From contig CAZCFE010000012.1 of NCBI GenBank assembly GCA_964497925.1, positions 1 through 35,734 on the forward strand: a DNA stretch of 35,734 bases. Reading direction: 5' to 3'. The position numbers and the translations under genes are program-made. This DNA is from CAIYWZ01 sp964497925 (GTDB taxonomy: Bacteria; Pseudomonadota; Alphaproteobacteria; CAIYWZ01). Under the pieces are notes generated by a model. The model saw nothing but the letters and a program-made list of their open reading frames with translations. It was not told the DNA's origin and did no database searches. Of the stretch, positions 23,443-32,407 are shown piece by piece (the first letter of the stretch is position 1; the number at the start of each line of letters is the position of its first letter).

Positions 23443-25848
23443 TTAAAATTCAATGTGCATAAAATGTTGTTCATCAGTATCAAAATAATTTTCTGTTTTT
23501 TCAAAAATATAATTATCGTCCTTATACATTAAAAAAAGATTTTCAAAAAAGGCCAATGTCTGATCCATCCATTCTTGTGTGACAGGGATAGAAGTTTTTT
23601 TGATGCTTCCTGTTGCAATAGGAGCATGCCAATATTCAAGTAATTTTGTATTTTTAATGCATAAAGCCTCAATAGAAAGCTGAGGAGTTTCCCATTCAAG
23701 AACTGATTTAATAGAAGGAGGTGTGCTTGTTTTATAGTCAATGATATGAATATTGTTTTGGTGCTTTATCACAAGATCTATTCTTGATGAAACTTGAATA
23801 CCTTGAATTAAAATTATTTCTTTTTTTTCAGGGAAAAATGAGGAGTTTTCGATTTTTTTAATTGTGTGCATGAAATTTTCAATTAACTTTTCAAGCTGCT
23901 TTTCTTGATAGGCAGGGAGCTTGGAAAAAGACGAAATATTAAAAGGTTTATTTTTAAGTTTATTCTCAAAGGCTTTATGCACAATTTGTCCAAGAAGGCT
24001 GGCGCTAATATCATTACTTAATATTGGGAGAGGTTCAATTTTTAATATTTTTCTCATATAAAATAAGTAAGGGTTTGAAATCAATCTTTTGATGTCACTG
24101 GCATTCATTTTTAAGGGTTTTAGTGTGCTTTTTGGCTTGTAATTTAAATTCAGGTTCCCCTTTGAATTTAAATGTTTTTCTGAATTTTTTTGGATTTTAT
24201 TATGCATATTTTGGAGAAAAGGAGAAGGCGTTTGTGCTTTACCATCTTTCACTTGGCAGTATGTGATAATGCACGAAGGAGATGACGCTATCAGCTGTTT
24301 AAAATCTAAGAATGAAAGACCTTGGTACTCAAGGTTGGTGGGGATGTTGTGATGATCACTCACCCATGGATTCAATTTAGTTTTTGGCCAAGACCCATCA
24401 GTTAAATCACCCAAAATAATCAATTCACACATTCGAAGACGTGCATCTAGTGGAGAGCCAGAAAAAATTAAATAAGGGTTTTTAAGGGTGGGAGGCATAG
24501 ATGTTTTGTTAAGGAGGTCTTGAAAAACAGATGCGAATTCAAAAGAAGATAAAGGGGGGAGATTTTTCAAAGAGTCCCAAATCCCAAGCGTATCATCACA
24601 AAAATTTGCTTTTGATAACAAAAATTCTTTTAATTTGTTCTGATAAAAAGTATAAGGTTTTTTTTGGGCTTTATTGATGTTTGTGTGAAGAAAACTTGTG
24701 ATATCTTGCATGTGAGGGAGTTGCTCTTTTTGAAGTAATGTAGAAATGGGTAAATTCTGTTTTCGAAGATTGAGCTCAAATTCATGACAATGGGTTTTTA
24801 TGTGTTTTAGGAATCCAAAAGCAGTGTGTATACAAAAAGGTTTGAATAATAAATGATTGGCAAATTCAAGTAATTTTCCAGTGGGAGTTTGATTTAAAAA
24901 TTTTGTTTTATATTGTTGAATATTGATACCAAGCTGTAATAATTCTTCTTCTACCATTGTTCTTAAGAGATTGTTTTGGGTGATGAATGCGATTTTCTTA
25001 TCTTGGAAAATACTTATTTTCTGTGCAATTTCTCTTGCTTCTTGCTCTTGTGTGGAACACTTTAATATTTGTATGTTGGATAGGCTATTTCCTTTAATTT
25101 GTTCTATATTTTTTATGTTTAAAAATATGAGAAGTTTTTGGGTAAGGTGGCAAGGATGCCCTGTGGGAAATTCTTGCGTTAATAAATTATCCCCTGATAC
25201 AACTATGCTAGATTTTAAATTAAAGTTCTGAAGATCGGATAAAAAAGACTTTACAAAAGGCCGTGTCGCAATGATTCCTGCAACAATAAGATCATAGTTT
25301 TCAGGGAGTTTTTCAAGGAATGATTTTAATTTTTCAATATGTTTTATTCTCTTTTCAATAGAAAAAACAAGGCCTTTTTCTTCTTTTATTTTTAAAATTT
25401 CATTATAAATTTTTTCGAACAAATGAGCGTAAGTTTGAGATAAGGAGTCATTTTTCAAAGAAGAAGTGGGGAGGTTGAGTATGTTTGTGTTTTCCAAATG
25501 TCCGATAACCTCCATCATTGCTGATATGAGCATGTGAGATAATGATATAAGGGTTTTTGTGGGTGCATTTTTTAAGGGGGTTGCTTGTATTTCTTTTCTT
25601 AAAATAGTAAAAACGGTGCAAAATAAGAAATGTTCGGGTGTGTCGTCTTGGATGCTTTCGTTTAGAACGAAAACTTTTGGATAAAATCCATAAGTATCAA
25701 AAAAGATACTTGAAAAATCAATTTTTGCAACTTTTGTTGGAAGAAGAAAAATCGTTTTTTTTAGATTGGTTGAATTTACTATGTATGGAATATTTTTAAC
25801 CAAAGTTAAAAGAAATGGATCATCTAAAGAGATATTATAAGTTTTCAT
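23443..25848 (-). CDS. addB: AddB-like double-strand break repair helicase/nuclease subunit
   Basis: AddB pairs with AddA to resect double-strand breaks before RecA loading. The 801-residue product starts with MKTYNISLDDPFLLTL, matching the start of alphaproteobacterial AddB, which is why the ATG at 25848 is preferred over 25896 (16 extra residues); neither has a good ribosome binding site. The body is a degenerate UvrD-like helicase. The C-terminal PD-(D/E)XK nuclease is intact: H624 in GQIVHKAFE, D691 in RIDLVIK, and D704-Y-K706. It is shorter than most alphaproteobacterial AddB proteins (about 1000 residues). No addA follows; the next minus-strand gene is an unrelated secreted protein. Confidence 0.85.
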   Translation of the reverse strand: MKTYNISLDDPFLLTLVKNIPYIVNSTNLKKTIFLLPTKVAKIDFSSIFFDTYGFYPKVFVLNESIQDDTPEHFLFCTVFTILRKEIQATPLKNAPTKTLISLSHMLISAMMEVIGHLENTNILNLPTSSLKNDSLSQTYAHLFEKIYNEILKIKEEKGLVFSIEKRIKHIEKLKSFLEKLPENYDLIVAGIIATRPFVKSFLSDLQNFNLKSSIVVSGDNLLTQEFPTGHPCHLTQKLLIFLNIKNIEQIKGNSLSNIQILKCSTQEQEAREIAQKISIFQDKKIAFITQNNLLRTMVEEELLQLGINIQQYKTKFLNQTPTGKLLEFANHLLFKPFCIHTAFGFLKHIKTHCHEFELNLRKQNLPISTLLQKEQLPHMQDITSFLHTNINKAQKKPYTFYQNKLKEFLLSKANFCDDTLGIWDSLKNLPPLSSFEFASVFQDLLNKTSMPPTLKNPYLIFSGSPLDARLRMCELIILGDLTDGSWPKTKLNPWVSDHHNIPTNLEYQGLSFLDFKQLIASSPSCIITYCQVKDGKAQTPSPFLQNMHNKIQKNSEKHLNSKGNLNLNYKPKSTLKPLKMNASDIKRLISNPYLFYMRKILKIEPLPILSNDISASLLGQIVHKAFENKLKNKPFNISSFSKLPAYQEKQLEKLIENFMHTIKKIENSSFFPEKKEIILIQGIQVSSRIDLVIKHQNNIHIIDYKTSTPPSIKSVLEWETPQLSIEALCIKNTKLLEYWHAPIATGSIKKTSIPVTQEWMDQTLAFFENLFLMYKDDNYIFEKTENYFDTDEQHFMHIEF

Positions 25849-25926
25849 GATATTTTTTATTATAATAACTGTTTTGGATTTAAACAAGCAAATCATAATC
25901 TGGATGTGGTTGATTTTTAAAATCTA

Positions 25927-25954
25927 TTGCTTTTTTTTAAAAAAAACCTATAAA
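25927..25954 (+). promoter_or_regulatory. Putative promoter of the coiled-coil/flhB unit
   Basis: TTGCTT (25927-25932) and TATAAA (25949-25954) are 16 bases apart in a T/A-homopolymer-rich spacer. It lies about 70 bases before the coiled-coil gene and divergent from addB. Confidence 0.5.
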
Positions 25955-26026
25955 GTAAAATTAGTAAGGTTTCTAATAGAAGAGTCTTATTGTTAAAAAA
26001 AATACCACAAAAAGGATTATTTGATT

Positions 26027-26596
26027 ATGTTTCATTATCTAAAGCTCATACTTAAAAAGATATTTTCAGCTTTTTATGAGGATGATATTTTACGTTTAAC
26101 TAAAGAATTGACAATTGTTACAGAAAACAAAAATGCAGCAGATGCTGAAATTTTACGTTTAAGTTCTGAGCTATCAAGTATATCTTCAGGAAAAACATCT
26201 GCAGATGCTGAAATTTTGCGTTTAAATATTGATCTTGCAACGATGGTGGAAGGAAAAAATTCTGTAAACGCAGAGCTTCTTAGGCTGACTTCAGAATTAG
26301 CGCGTCTTAATGCTGAAAATAAAGCAGCTGAAGACGATATTGATCGCCTTACTTCTGAACAGTCTGAACTGAAATCTAAAAACAACACAGCAGCGGCTGA
26401 TGTTGTTCGATTGACTGCTGATTTGGCTGAGCTTAAATCTCAAAAAACTGCAGCCGATGGTCAGATTGATGAGCTTACAAGTCAAAATTCAAATCTTTCT
26501 TCGGAAAATAGTGTTTTAAAAACACAGATAGCTCATTTGACTGAAAAACTTTCTGATTTGACATCAGGTAAGGGAGAAGTAAAAACCGAGGCTTGA
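26027..26596 (+). CDS. Coiled-coil protein made of eight 21-residue units
   Basis: The 189-residue product has an 18-residue amphipathic, basic N-terminus (MFHYLKLILKKIFSAFYE) that could be a membrane anchor or targeting helix. From residue 19 to the end it is eight tandem units of 21 residues (three heptads each), with consensus AEILRLxSELxxxxxxKxxAD. The regular I/L-L-L spacing predicts one long parallel coiled coil of about 170 residues with no breaks. AAAGGA at 26011-26016 supports the ATG at 26027 rather than a TTG at 26021. flhB begins 42 bases downstream, so the two are likely cotranscribed. I know no flagellar protein with this architecture; function unknown. Confidence 0.75.
   Translation: MFHYLKLILKKIFSAFYEDDILRLTKELTIVTENKNAADAEILRLSSELSSISSGKTSADAEILRLNIDLATMVEGKNSVNAELLRLTSELARLNAENKAAEDDIDRLTSEQSELKSKNNTAAADVVRLTADLAELKSQKTAADGQIDELTSQNSNLSSENSVLKTQIAHLTEKLSDLTSGKGEVKTEA
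26081..26593 (+). repeat. Eight 63-bp coding repeats (21-residue heptad triplets)
   Basis: Units begin at residues 19, 40, 61, 82, 103, 124, 145 and 166 of the coiled-coil protein, with no insertions or deletions between them. The first four (ILRL/LLRL type) are more alike than the last four, suggesting growth by duplication followed by divergence. Confidence 0.85.
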
Positions 26597-26638
26597 TTTT
26601 TAGCTGAGGAATAAATGAACAATTGAGGTTGGATCTTT

Positions 26639-27694
26639 ATGGATGAGACAGAAAAATCCCAAAAAACCGAACAGCCAACTCAGCATAAAATTGATGAGGC
26701 GCGTAAAAAAGGTCAAATCCCGGTTTCTAAAGAGGTCCACACCTTTGCTTTATTTGTAACATTAAGTTTTTTATTTGCCTTTATTTTTCCCTATAGTTTT
26801 AAAGGCATTGCTGTAAATTTGCGCTTTTTTTTCGAGTTTGCGCACACGATTTCTTTTGAATCAATTTCAGGCCGGGAAGTTTTATGGAAACTGATGAAGG
26901 GTGTGAGTTTTTATGTGTTTTTAATTCTTATTCCTTTTGCGGTTGCTGCAATCATGAGTGGTGGAGCTCAAACAGGGTTTAAGGTTTCTGGCGAAAGCTT
27001 GATTCCAAAGTTTAGTAAAATATCTCCCGCACAAGGAATTAAGCGTTTATTTTCATCTAAATCAATTGGAGAGCTTGTTAAAGGTATTTTTAAAATCATT
27101 ATTATTGGCTGTGCGATTTATTGGGTGATGATCCCTTCGTTTAAGCTTATTGGTCTTATGACTGATTATTCTGTGAATCAAACTGTCGAGGTGATGGAGC
27201 TTTTAATTTTAAAGGTCATTTTGGTAAGTACTGCTATTTTATTTTTTGTGGCAGCTGGCGATTATGCGTTTGAAAGATTCAAGTGGTTTCAAGATTTGAA
27301 AATGACAAAACAAGAAACAAAAGATGAACACCGTCAGCAAGAAGGGGATCCTCATGTAAAGGCAAAGCAAAGGGACGTACGCGTTCAAATGAGCAGGGCG
27401 CGAATGACAAGCAAGGTGAAAGACGCAACAGTTATCATCACGAACCCAACTCACTATGCTGTTGCTCTGCAATACCTCCATGGTGAAATGGAAGCGCCAA
27501 AAGTAGTGGCGAAGGGGCTTGATTTTGTGGCAGAGAAAATTAAAGAAATCGCAGCAGAACATAAAATTCCAATTGTAGAAAATGCCCCGCTTGCTCGAAG
27601 TTTGTATGCCAAGGTTGAGTTGGATGATTTTATCCCAGAAGAAATGTATAAAGTTGTGGCTGAAATTATCAGACGAGTTATGAATCTGGGATAA
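26639..27694 (+). CDS. flhB: Flagellar type III export switch protein FlhB
   Basis: FlhB is an inner-membrane component of the flagellar export gate and switches substrate specificity after self-cleavage. The 351-residue product has the charged N-terminus DETEKSQKTEQPTQHKIDEARKKGQIPVSKEV, four membrane segments (about 36-57, 89-109, 144-164 and 188-211), and a cytoplasmic domain with the autocleavage motif N269-P270-T271-H272. GAGG at 26625-26628 precedes the ATG. It follows the coiled-coil gene; no fliR, flhA or other flagellar gene is nearby. A non-flagellar SctU-type export protein is the alternative, but the N-terminus favours FlhB. The 3' end overlaps the cca-like gene by 17 bases. Confidence 0.93.
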   Translation: MDETEKSQKTEQPTQHKIDEARKKGQIPVSKEVHTFALFVTLSFLFAFIFPYSFKGIAVNLRFFFEFAHTISFESISGREVLWKLMKGVSFYVFLILIPFAVAAIMSGGAQTGFKVSGESLIPKFSKISPAQGIKRLFSSKSIGELVKGIFKIIIIGCAIYWVMIPSFKLIGLMTDYSVNQTVEVMELLILKVILVSTAILFFVAAGDYAFERFKWFQDLKMTKQETKDEHRQQEGDPHVKAKQRDVRVQMSRARMTSKVKDATVIITNPTHYAVALQYLHGEMEAPKVVAKGLDFVAEKIKEIAAEHKIPIVENAPLARSLYAKVELDDFIPEEMYKVVAEIIRRVMNLG

Positions 27695-28754
27695 TAATTG
27701 ATTTTGCCCATTTTTCTTTTTCTGCTTTAAGAATTTTCCCAATTTCAGGGCCTTTTTGAATCCCTTGTGTGATTAAATCCCAACCTTTTAAAGGGAATAG
27801 GGGAGGGATGTAACTTTGAAGGCGATTTTTTTGTTTTTCAAACTCATCTTGATTGTATGTTTTGTTTAAAAACCTTAAAATAACCAGTTCATTTAAAAAG
27901 TCTTTATGATGGAACAAGCTTAAATATAAAATATCTTCCATATTATCTTGAAATTTTATAAGGTTGTTATGAAGTTGTAAATCCTTTGTGCTCCAATTGA
28001 ATTTTAAATCCGAATTAAGGCTTGTAAAAATGGTAATTGGGTTTGGATTTTCAAGATGCTTTAAATTGTTAGAAATGGTTTCTTTTTTAAAAAATGCATC
28101 TTCTTTTAATAAAAATAACACTTCTAATTTTCTTTCAAGCTTTAAAATTTTTTCAATTTCTTGCCATATGCGTTCTTTTGATATAGCGTGAATTAGGTTT
28201 ATGTTTTTTTGTGTTGATTCTCTTGATTTTTTGCATATGGTTTTCCCAATTTTTCCAAAAAAACGATAAAGTCGTAAAATTCTCAAAGGGTCTTCTTTTA
28301 TGCGCTCATCCGCGTCCCCAATGAAGCGAACAATGCCTTGTTTTAAATCATTTTTTCCTGAAAATGGATCAAACAGATCTCCATTTTTATCAATGTAAAT
28401 GGCATTGAATGTAAAATCACGCCTTAGGGCGTCTTTCTTGAAAGAGTTTGTGTATACAATTTTTGGATGGCGGCCGTTGTATGAAATTTCTTCTCGTAAG
28501 GATGTGATTTCAAAGTGTGTGTTGTTGATGATTGCTGTAATGGTTCCAAATTTAAGGCCTGTTGTGAGATATGGGATATTGTTTTTTTTAAGTTTTGTTA
28601 TAATGTTTTCAGGGGTAATGTTTACCACAAGATCCACATCTTGAACGGGCATGCTTAGAATAGAATCCCGCACGCATCCTCCAACAAGGCGAATGTCGTC
28701 ATCTTGAAATGCGTTTTTAAGTGGCTTGGGGCATAAAATGTTAAATAAATTCAT
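27678..28754 (-). CDS. CCA-adding tRNA nucleotidyltransferase/poly(A) polymerase family protein
   Basis: Class II nucleotidyltransferases of this family add or repair the CCA end of tRNA, or polyadenylate RNA. The 358-residue product has the GG-x-VRD loop RLVGGCVRDSIL (22-33), metal-binding D39 and D41, RRDFTFNAI (111-119), DPFSGKNDL and RFIGDADERIKEDPLRILRLYRF, which binds the nucleotide. In alphaproteobacteria this compact single-protein form usually serves as CCA transferase. It is convergent with flhB (17-base overlap) and divergent from tolQ. CCA addition is the likely role, with poly(A) polymerase not excluded. Confidence 0.88.
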   Translation of the reverse strand: MNLFNILCPKPLKNAFQDDDIRLVGGCVRDSILSMPVQDVDLVVNITPENIITKLKKNNIPYLTTGLKFGTITAIINNTHFEITSLREEISYNGRHPKIVYTNSFKKDALRRDFTFNAIYIDKNGDLFDPFSGKNDLKQGIVRFIGDADERIKEDPLRILRLYRFFGKIGKTICKKSRESTQKNINLIHAISKERIWQEIEKILKLERKLEVLFLLKEDAFFKKETISNNLKHLENPNPITIFTSLNSDLKFNWSTKDLQLHNNLIKFQDNMEDILYLSLFHHKDFLNELVILRFLNKTYNQDEFEKQKNRLQSYIPPLFPLKGWDLITQGIQKGPEIGKILKAEKEKWAKSIIIPDS

Positions 28755-28798
28755 GTTTAAAAATATATCGTATTTTAAAAATTAGGTCAATTATTTCC

Positions 28799-28828
28799 TT
28801 GAGAAAATAGGGGTATTTGTGTTATTAT
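28799..28828 (+). promoter_or_regulatory. Promoter of the tolQRAB operon
   Basis: TTGAGA (28799-28804) is followed by TATTAT (28823-28828) after 18 bases, or by TTATTA after 17. The predicted start near 28835 leaves a leader of about 40 nt before tolQ. Confidence 0.5.
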
Positions 28829-28873
28829 GAAAATAGAAATTAACTAATTTTAAACAATGAAAGATTAAAGATA

Positions 28874-29578
28874 ATGGAACAAACTATTGTGACTCAAGTT
28901 CATGCCCTTTCGGCTTGGGAGCTGTTTATGCAAGCCGGTATGGTTGTAAAGCTTGTGATGTTAATGCTGTGTGGTGCGTCAATTTGGTCATGGGCAATTA
29001 TTTTTGCAAAGTTTTTTAAATTGAAAAATCTGTATAAAGATGCAGATCAATTTGAGTCTCAGTTTTGGTCTGGAGAGTCATTGGATGAACTTTATGAACG
29101 TACAGAAAAACGTCAACATGACCCTATGACCGCGGTGTTTTGTGCGGCAATGCTTGAGTGGAGACGATCTTTTTCTAAGATTGCATCCTCATCAAGTTTA
29201 AGAGCAACTGTGCAGCAGCGTATCGAGCGTGTTATGTATTCAACATTGGATAGAGAAGGCGAGTATTTGCAGCACCATATGGGATTTTTATCATCTGTTG
29301 CATCTGTTGCCCCATTCATTGGTTTGTTTGGAACTGTATGGGGAATTATGACCAGCTTTAAAGACATTGCAGCACAAAATAATGCAAGTCTTGCCGTTGT
29401 TGCCCCTGGCATGGCGGAGGCGCTTCTTGCAACTGCAATGGGTCTGATTGCAGCCATTCCTGCGCTGTTGGCATATAATAAAATCTCGTATGAAATTAAT
29501 CGCTACACAAATAGACTCCAAGCTTTTTCTGATGAGTTTGGTACAATTATTTCAAGACAGCTTGAAGATCAGAATTAA
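28874..29578 (+). CDS. tolQ: Tol-Pal system proton-channel protein TolQ
   Basis: TolQ with TolR forms the proton-driven stator of the Tol-Pal envelope machine, needed for outer-membrane constriction at division. The 234-residue product has three membrane segments (about 24-46, 139-161 and 178-201) and the conserved APFIGLFGTVWGIM and GMAEALLATAMGLIAAIPA signatures. tolR follows after 15 bases. The ybgC gene, which often precedes tolQ, is absent; the upstream neighbour is the divergent nucleotidyltransferase gene. Confidence 0.95.
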   Translation: MEQTIVTQVHALSAWELFMQAGMVVKLVMLMLCGASIWSWAIIFAKFFKLKNLYKDADQFESQFWSGESLDELYERTEKRQHDPMTAVFCAAMLEWRRSFSKIASSSSLRATVQQRIERVMYSTLDREGEYLQHHMGFLSSVASVAPFIGLFGTVWGIMTSFKDIAAQNNASLAVVAPGMAEALLATAMGLIAAIPALLAYNKISYEINRYTNRLQAFSDEFGTIISRQLEDQN

Positions 29579-29593
29579 AGGGAGTTTGATTTT

Positions 29594-30061
29594 ATGGGGG
29601 CAAGTCTTCAAAAACCACAAAACCATCGCAGAAAAAGAAGGGCTGGACATTCTTCTATTGCTGAAATTAATGTCACGCCGTTTGTTGATGTGTTGTTGGT
29701 TTTGCTTATTGTGTTCATGGTGACAGCTCCTTTGATCAATGTGGGGGTTCCTGTCAATCTGCCAAAAACAAATGCTCCTTTAGTGCATGAAAGCGAAGAG
29801 CCTTTAACGGTGAGCATCACAAAAGAGGGTAAGGTTTTTATCCAAGAAACTGAAACAACCGAAGATGCTTTAACGGCGCGTCTTGAAATTATCACCAAAC
29901 AAAACAAGCAAGTTAAAATCTATATCAAGGGTGATAAAACAAGAAGTTATGGTGATGTGATGCGGATTATGGGTTTAATTTATGGCGCTGGTTTTACAAA
30001 AGTGATGCTTTTGGGAGAACAGATGGAAGATAAAAACAAACTCATTAAGAAAAAACCATAA
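29594..30061 (+). CDS. tolR: Tol-Pal system protein TolR
   Basis: TolR couples proton flow in TolQ to movement of TolA. The 155-residue protein has a basic cytoplasmic N-terminus, one membrane segment (about 30-48) with the key aspartate D32 in INVTPFVDVLLVLLIVF, and a periplasmic ExbD/TolR domain. An AAAGGGAG site precedes the ATG. tolA follows after 16 bases. Confidence 0.94.
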   Translation: MGASLQKPQNHRRKRRAGHSSIAEINVTPFVDVLLVLLIVFMVTAPLINVGVPVNLPKTNAPLVHESEEPLTVSITKEGKVFIQETETTEDALTARLEIITKQNKQVKIYIKGDKTRSYGDVMRIMGLIYGAGFTKVMLLGEQMEDKNKLIKKKP

Positions 30062-30077
30062 AGGAATATCAAGCGTT

Positions 30078-31007
30078 ATGAAGATCCCTTTTTGGTTATC
30101 TATTTCTCTTCATATTTTAATTGCATTGATTGCAATTTTTGGTGCTGATATTTCATGGTTTTTTTATACACCAAAACCTCCTCCAACAGTTATTCCAGTT
30201 GAGTTTGTTCCCATTAGTAAAGAAAGTCAAGGCGCTATTTCTAAGCCTATAATTATAGAAAAAGAAGAAGATAAAGATAAGGAAAAATCAGAGCCACAAA
30301 AACAAGAAAAACCTGAAGAAAAGCCTGAAGATAAACCTAAACCTCTTCCACAAAAAGCTCCTAAAGAGGAAATAAAGGAAAATGTGAAAAAAGAAGAAAA
30401 ACCAAAAGAAAAGCCTGTGGCTGATCCTGATGGTATTCCACAAAAGAAAAAAGATGAAAAGAAAAAAGATCCTAAAAAGCCAGACCCTAAACCAGATCCT
30501 AAGAAAGATGTAAAAAAAGATCAAAAAAAGAATAAAAAGAATGATAAAAAAGATAAAGTTGATGACGAGTTTGATCAAATTCTGAAGAATTTAGACACAA
30601 AACCAGCTCCTGTCAAAGATGATAAAAAAGCTCCAAATAAGGGCAAAAAAAAGAATGTGACGAATAAGTTAAGCGATGAAGCTCGTATGAGTTTGGGTGA
30701 TGCTATGAAGCGTCAAATCGCGCAGTGTTGGAAACTAGATGCGGGAATTAAAGATATTGAAACAATGACTGTTATTTTGCGAATAAAGCTCAAAGCTGAT
30801 GGATCAATTGATGGTGACCCAAAGATCATTGATAATGGAAGAATGGGGCGTGATTTCTTTTACAGGTCATTTGCTGAAGGGGCTAAAAGAGCCGTGCTTG
30901 AATGTGCTCCTTATAATTTGCCTCCAGATATGTATGATGGTGAAGAAGGTTGGAAGGAGATGGAGCTTAACTTCTCTCCACAAGAAATGTTAGACCAAGT
31001 GCAATAA
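30078..31007 (+). CDS. tolA: Tol-Pal system protein TolA
   Basis: TolA bridges the inner membrane and Pal/TolB in the periplasm. The 309-residue product has one N-terminal membrane helix (about 6-30), a lysine/glutamate/proline/aspartate-rich stalk (about 58-195) and a C-terminal TonB-like domain (about 200-309) with two cysteines (in QCWKLDAG and LECAPYNLP). The stalk is shorter and richer in proline than the alanine-rich helical stalk of enterobacterial TolA, as is usual in alphaproteobacteria. It lies between tolR and tolB in the same operon. Confidence 0.9.
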   Translation: MKIPFWLSISLHILIALIAIFGADISWFFYTPKPPPTVIPVEFVPISKESQGAISKPIIIEKEEDKDKEKSEPQKQEKPEEKPEDKPKPLPQKAPKEEIKENVKKEEKPKEKPVADPDGIPQKKKDEKKKDPKKPDPKPDPKKDVKKDQKKNKKNDKKDKVDDEFDQILKNLDTKPAPVKDDKKAPNKGKKKNVTNKLSDEARMSLGDAMKRQIAQCWKLDAGIKDIETMTVILRIKLKADGSIDGDPKIIDNGRMGRDFFYRSFAEGAKRAVLECAPYNLPPDMYDGEEGWKEMELNFSPQEMLDQVQ

Positions 31008-31033
31008 TTAATTAAACACATAAGGAAATCTAA

Positions 31034-32368
31034 ATGAAAATATTATTTTTATTACTTAGCTTTGTTGGGGCTACTTTAAACCAGCCATTACATGCGATTT
31101 TAAAAGTTGGTGTAACTCAAGGTCAAGTTGCTCCAACTCCAATTGCAATTACTCCTGTTTTTGCAGACTCAGTCGGGTCTGAAGATATGGCCCATAAAAT
31201 GACTGCTATGATTGAGGCTGATCTTGAACGGTGTGGTTTGTTCCGTCCTATTGAACAGCGTGCTTTTATTCAAACGGGTGAATCCTTAAGAAGAGGACCT
31301 CGTTTTGATGATTGGAAACTCATTAAAGCGCAGCTTTTAACTGTTGGGACTTTGCAGTTGAGCGAAGGTAAATATAAGCTTTCTCTTTCCCTTTATGATG
31401 TATTGACAGGTCTTGAAATGGGGAAATATGAGGTTTCTGATTCTTCTGGAAATTGGAGAAAGATTGCGCATAAAGTTTCTGATCATGTTTACAAGCGTGT
31501 GACAGGGGAAGAAGGTTATTTTTCAACAAAAATTGTATATGTGAGTGAAAGTGGCCCAAATCGTGACCCTATAAAAAAGCTTGCCGTCATGGATCAAGAT
31601 GGCGCTAATCATAATTATTTAACCGATGGTTCAGCAGATATTTCTTTGCCAGTGTTTTCTCCAACAGCCCAGCTTGTGGCTTATTCTGCGTATCATCGTA
31701 AAGAACAAGCGAAGATATTTTTAATGAATCTTGATACAAGGCAAACTCAGTTGTTTGTTGACCAATCTAAGATGCAAGGTGTTGCATTTGCTCCTCGTTT
31801 TTCTCACGATGGCCGTAAACTTGTTTTTAGCATTGCGGTTGGTGGAACAACCTCTATTTATACAAAAGAAATCATAGGGGGCAATATTAAAAGATTAACT
31901 CAGCATATTGGGGCAATTGATACATCCCCTTGTTATTCTCCAGATGGTTCACGAATTGTTTTTGAGTCTGATGTGTCTGGAAAAAGGCATTTATACACCA
32001 TGAATGCAGATGGCTCTAATGTGAAACGCATCAGTAAAGCTGGAGGCAATGCTGCTTATGCAGATCCAATATGGTCACCAAGGGGCGATTTAATCGCTTT
32101 TGTAAAAATCCAAGGAGGCAGCTTCTACATTGGTGTGATGCGCCCTGATGGATCAGGTGAAAGACTTATCGAAAAAGGATACCAAGTTGAAAAGCCAACC
32201 TGGTCTCCAAATGGTCGTGTAATTCTTTATAAAACACAAGGCGCTTATAACTCTAAAGGAAAAGTCAGCAAGCGTGTTTATTCGGTCGATCTAACAGGAT
32301 TCAATCGCCGTGAAATTCCAACACCCGCCAATGCCGAAATGCCCGCATGGTCACCACTTATCCCTTAA
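31034..32368 (+). CDS. tolB: Tol-Pal system beta-propeller protein TolB
   Basis: TolB is a periplasmic protein that binds Pal and TolA. The 444-residue product has a signal peptide (MKILFLLLSFVGATL..., cleavage near 21), an N-terminal domain (about 25-165) and a six-blade propeller with repeated SPDG/SHDG and DGSGE/DGSNV-type blade motifs to the C-terminus. It ends the operon: its stop lies inside the terminator at 32356-32384. The lipoprotein gene pal and ybgF/cpoB, which usually follow, are not here. Confidence 0.95.
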   Translation: MKILFLLLSFVGATLNQPLHAILKVGVTQGQVAPTPIAITPVFADSVGSEDMAHKMTAMIEADLERCGLFRPIEQRAFIQTGESLRRGPRFDDWKLIKAQLLTVGTLQLSEGKYKLSLSLYDVLTGLEMGKYEVSDSSGNWRKIAHKVSDHVYKRVTGEEGYFSTKIVYVSESGPNRDPIKKLAVMDQDGANHNYLTDGSADISLPVFSPTAQLVAYSAYHRKEQAKIFLMNLDTRQTQLFVDQSKMQGVAFAPRFSHDGRKLVFSIAVGGTTSIYTKEIIGGNIKRLTQHIGAIDTSPCYSPDGSRIVFESDVSGKRHLYTMNADGSNVKRISKAGGNAAYADPIWSPRGDLIAFVKIQGGSFYIGVMRPDGSGERLIEKGYQVEKPTWSPNGRVILYKTQGAYNSKGKVSKRVYSVDLTGFNRREIPTPANAEMPAWSPLIP

Positions 32369-32384
32369 AAAGGGATAAGTCTTT
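32356..32384 (+). terminator. Terminator containing the tolB stop codon
   Basis: ACTTATCCCTT (32356-32366) pairs perfectly with AAGGGATAAGT (32370-32380) around AAA, followed by CTTTT. The TAA stop of tolB (32366-32368) is in the stem and loop, so the final codons of tolB form the 5' arm. It marks the end of the tol operon. Confidence 0.8.
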
Positions 32385-32407
32385 TAATGACAGGAATATC
32401 TTACTTC

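Noticed and set aside
30288..30578. Minus-strand 96-codon frame opposite tolA
   Set aside because: Phenylalanine/isoleucine-rich shadow of the lysine/glutamate-rich TolA stalk.
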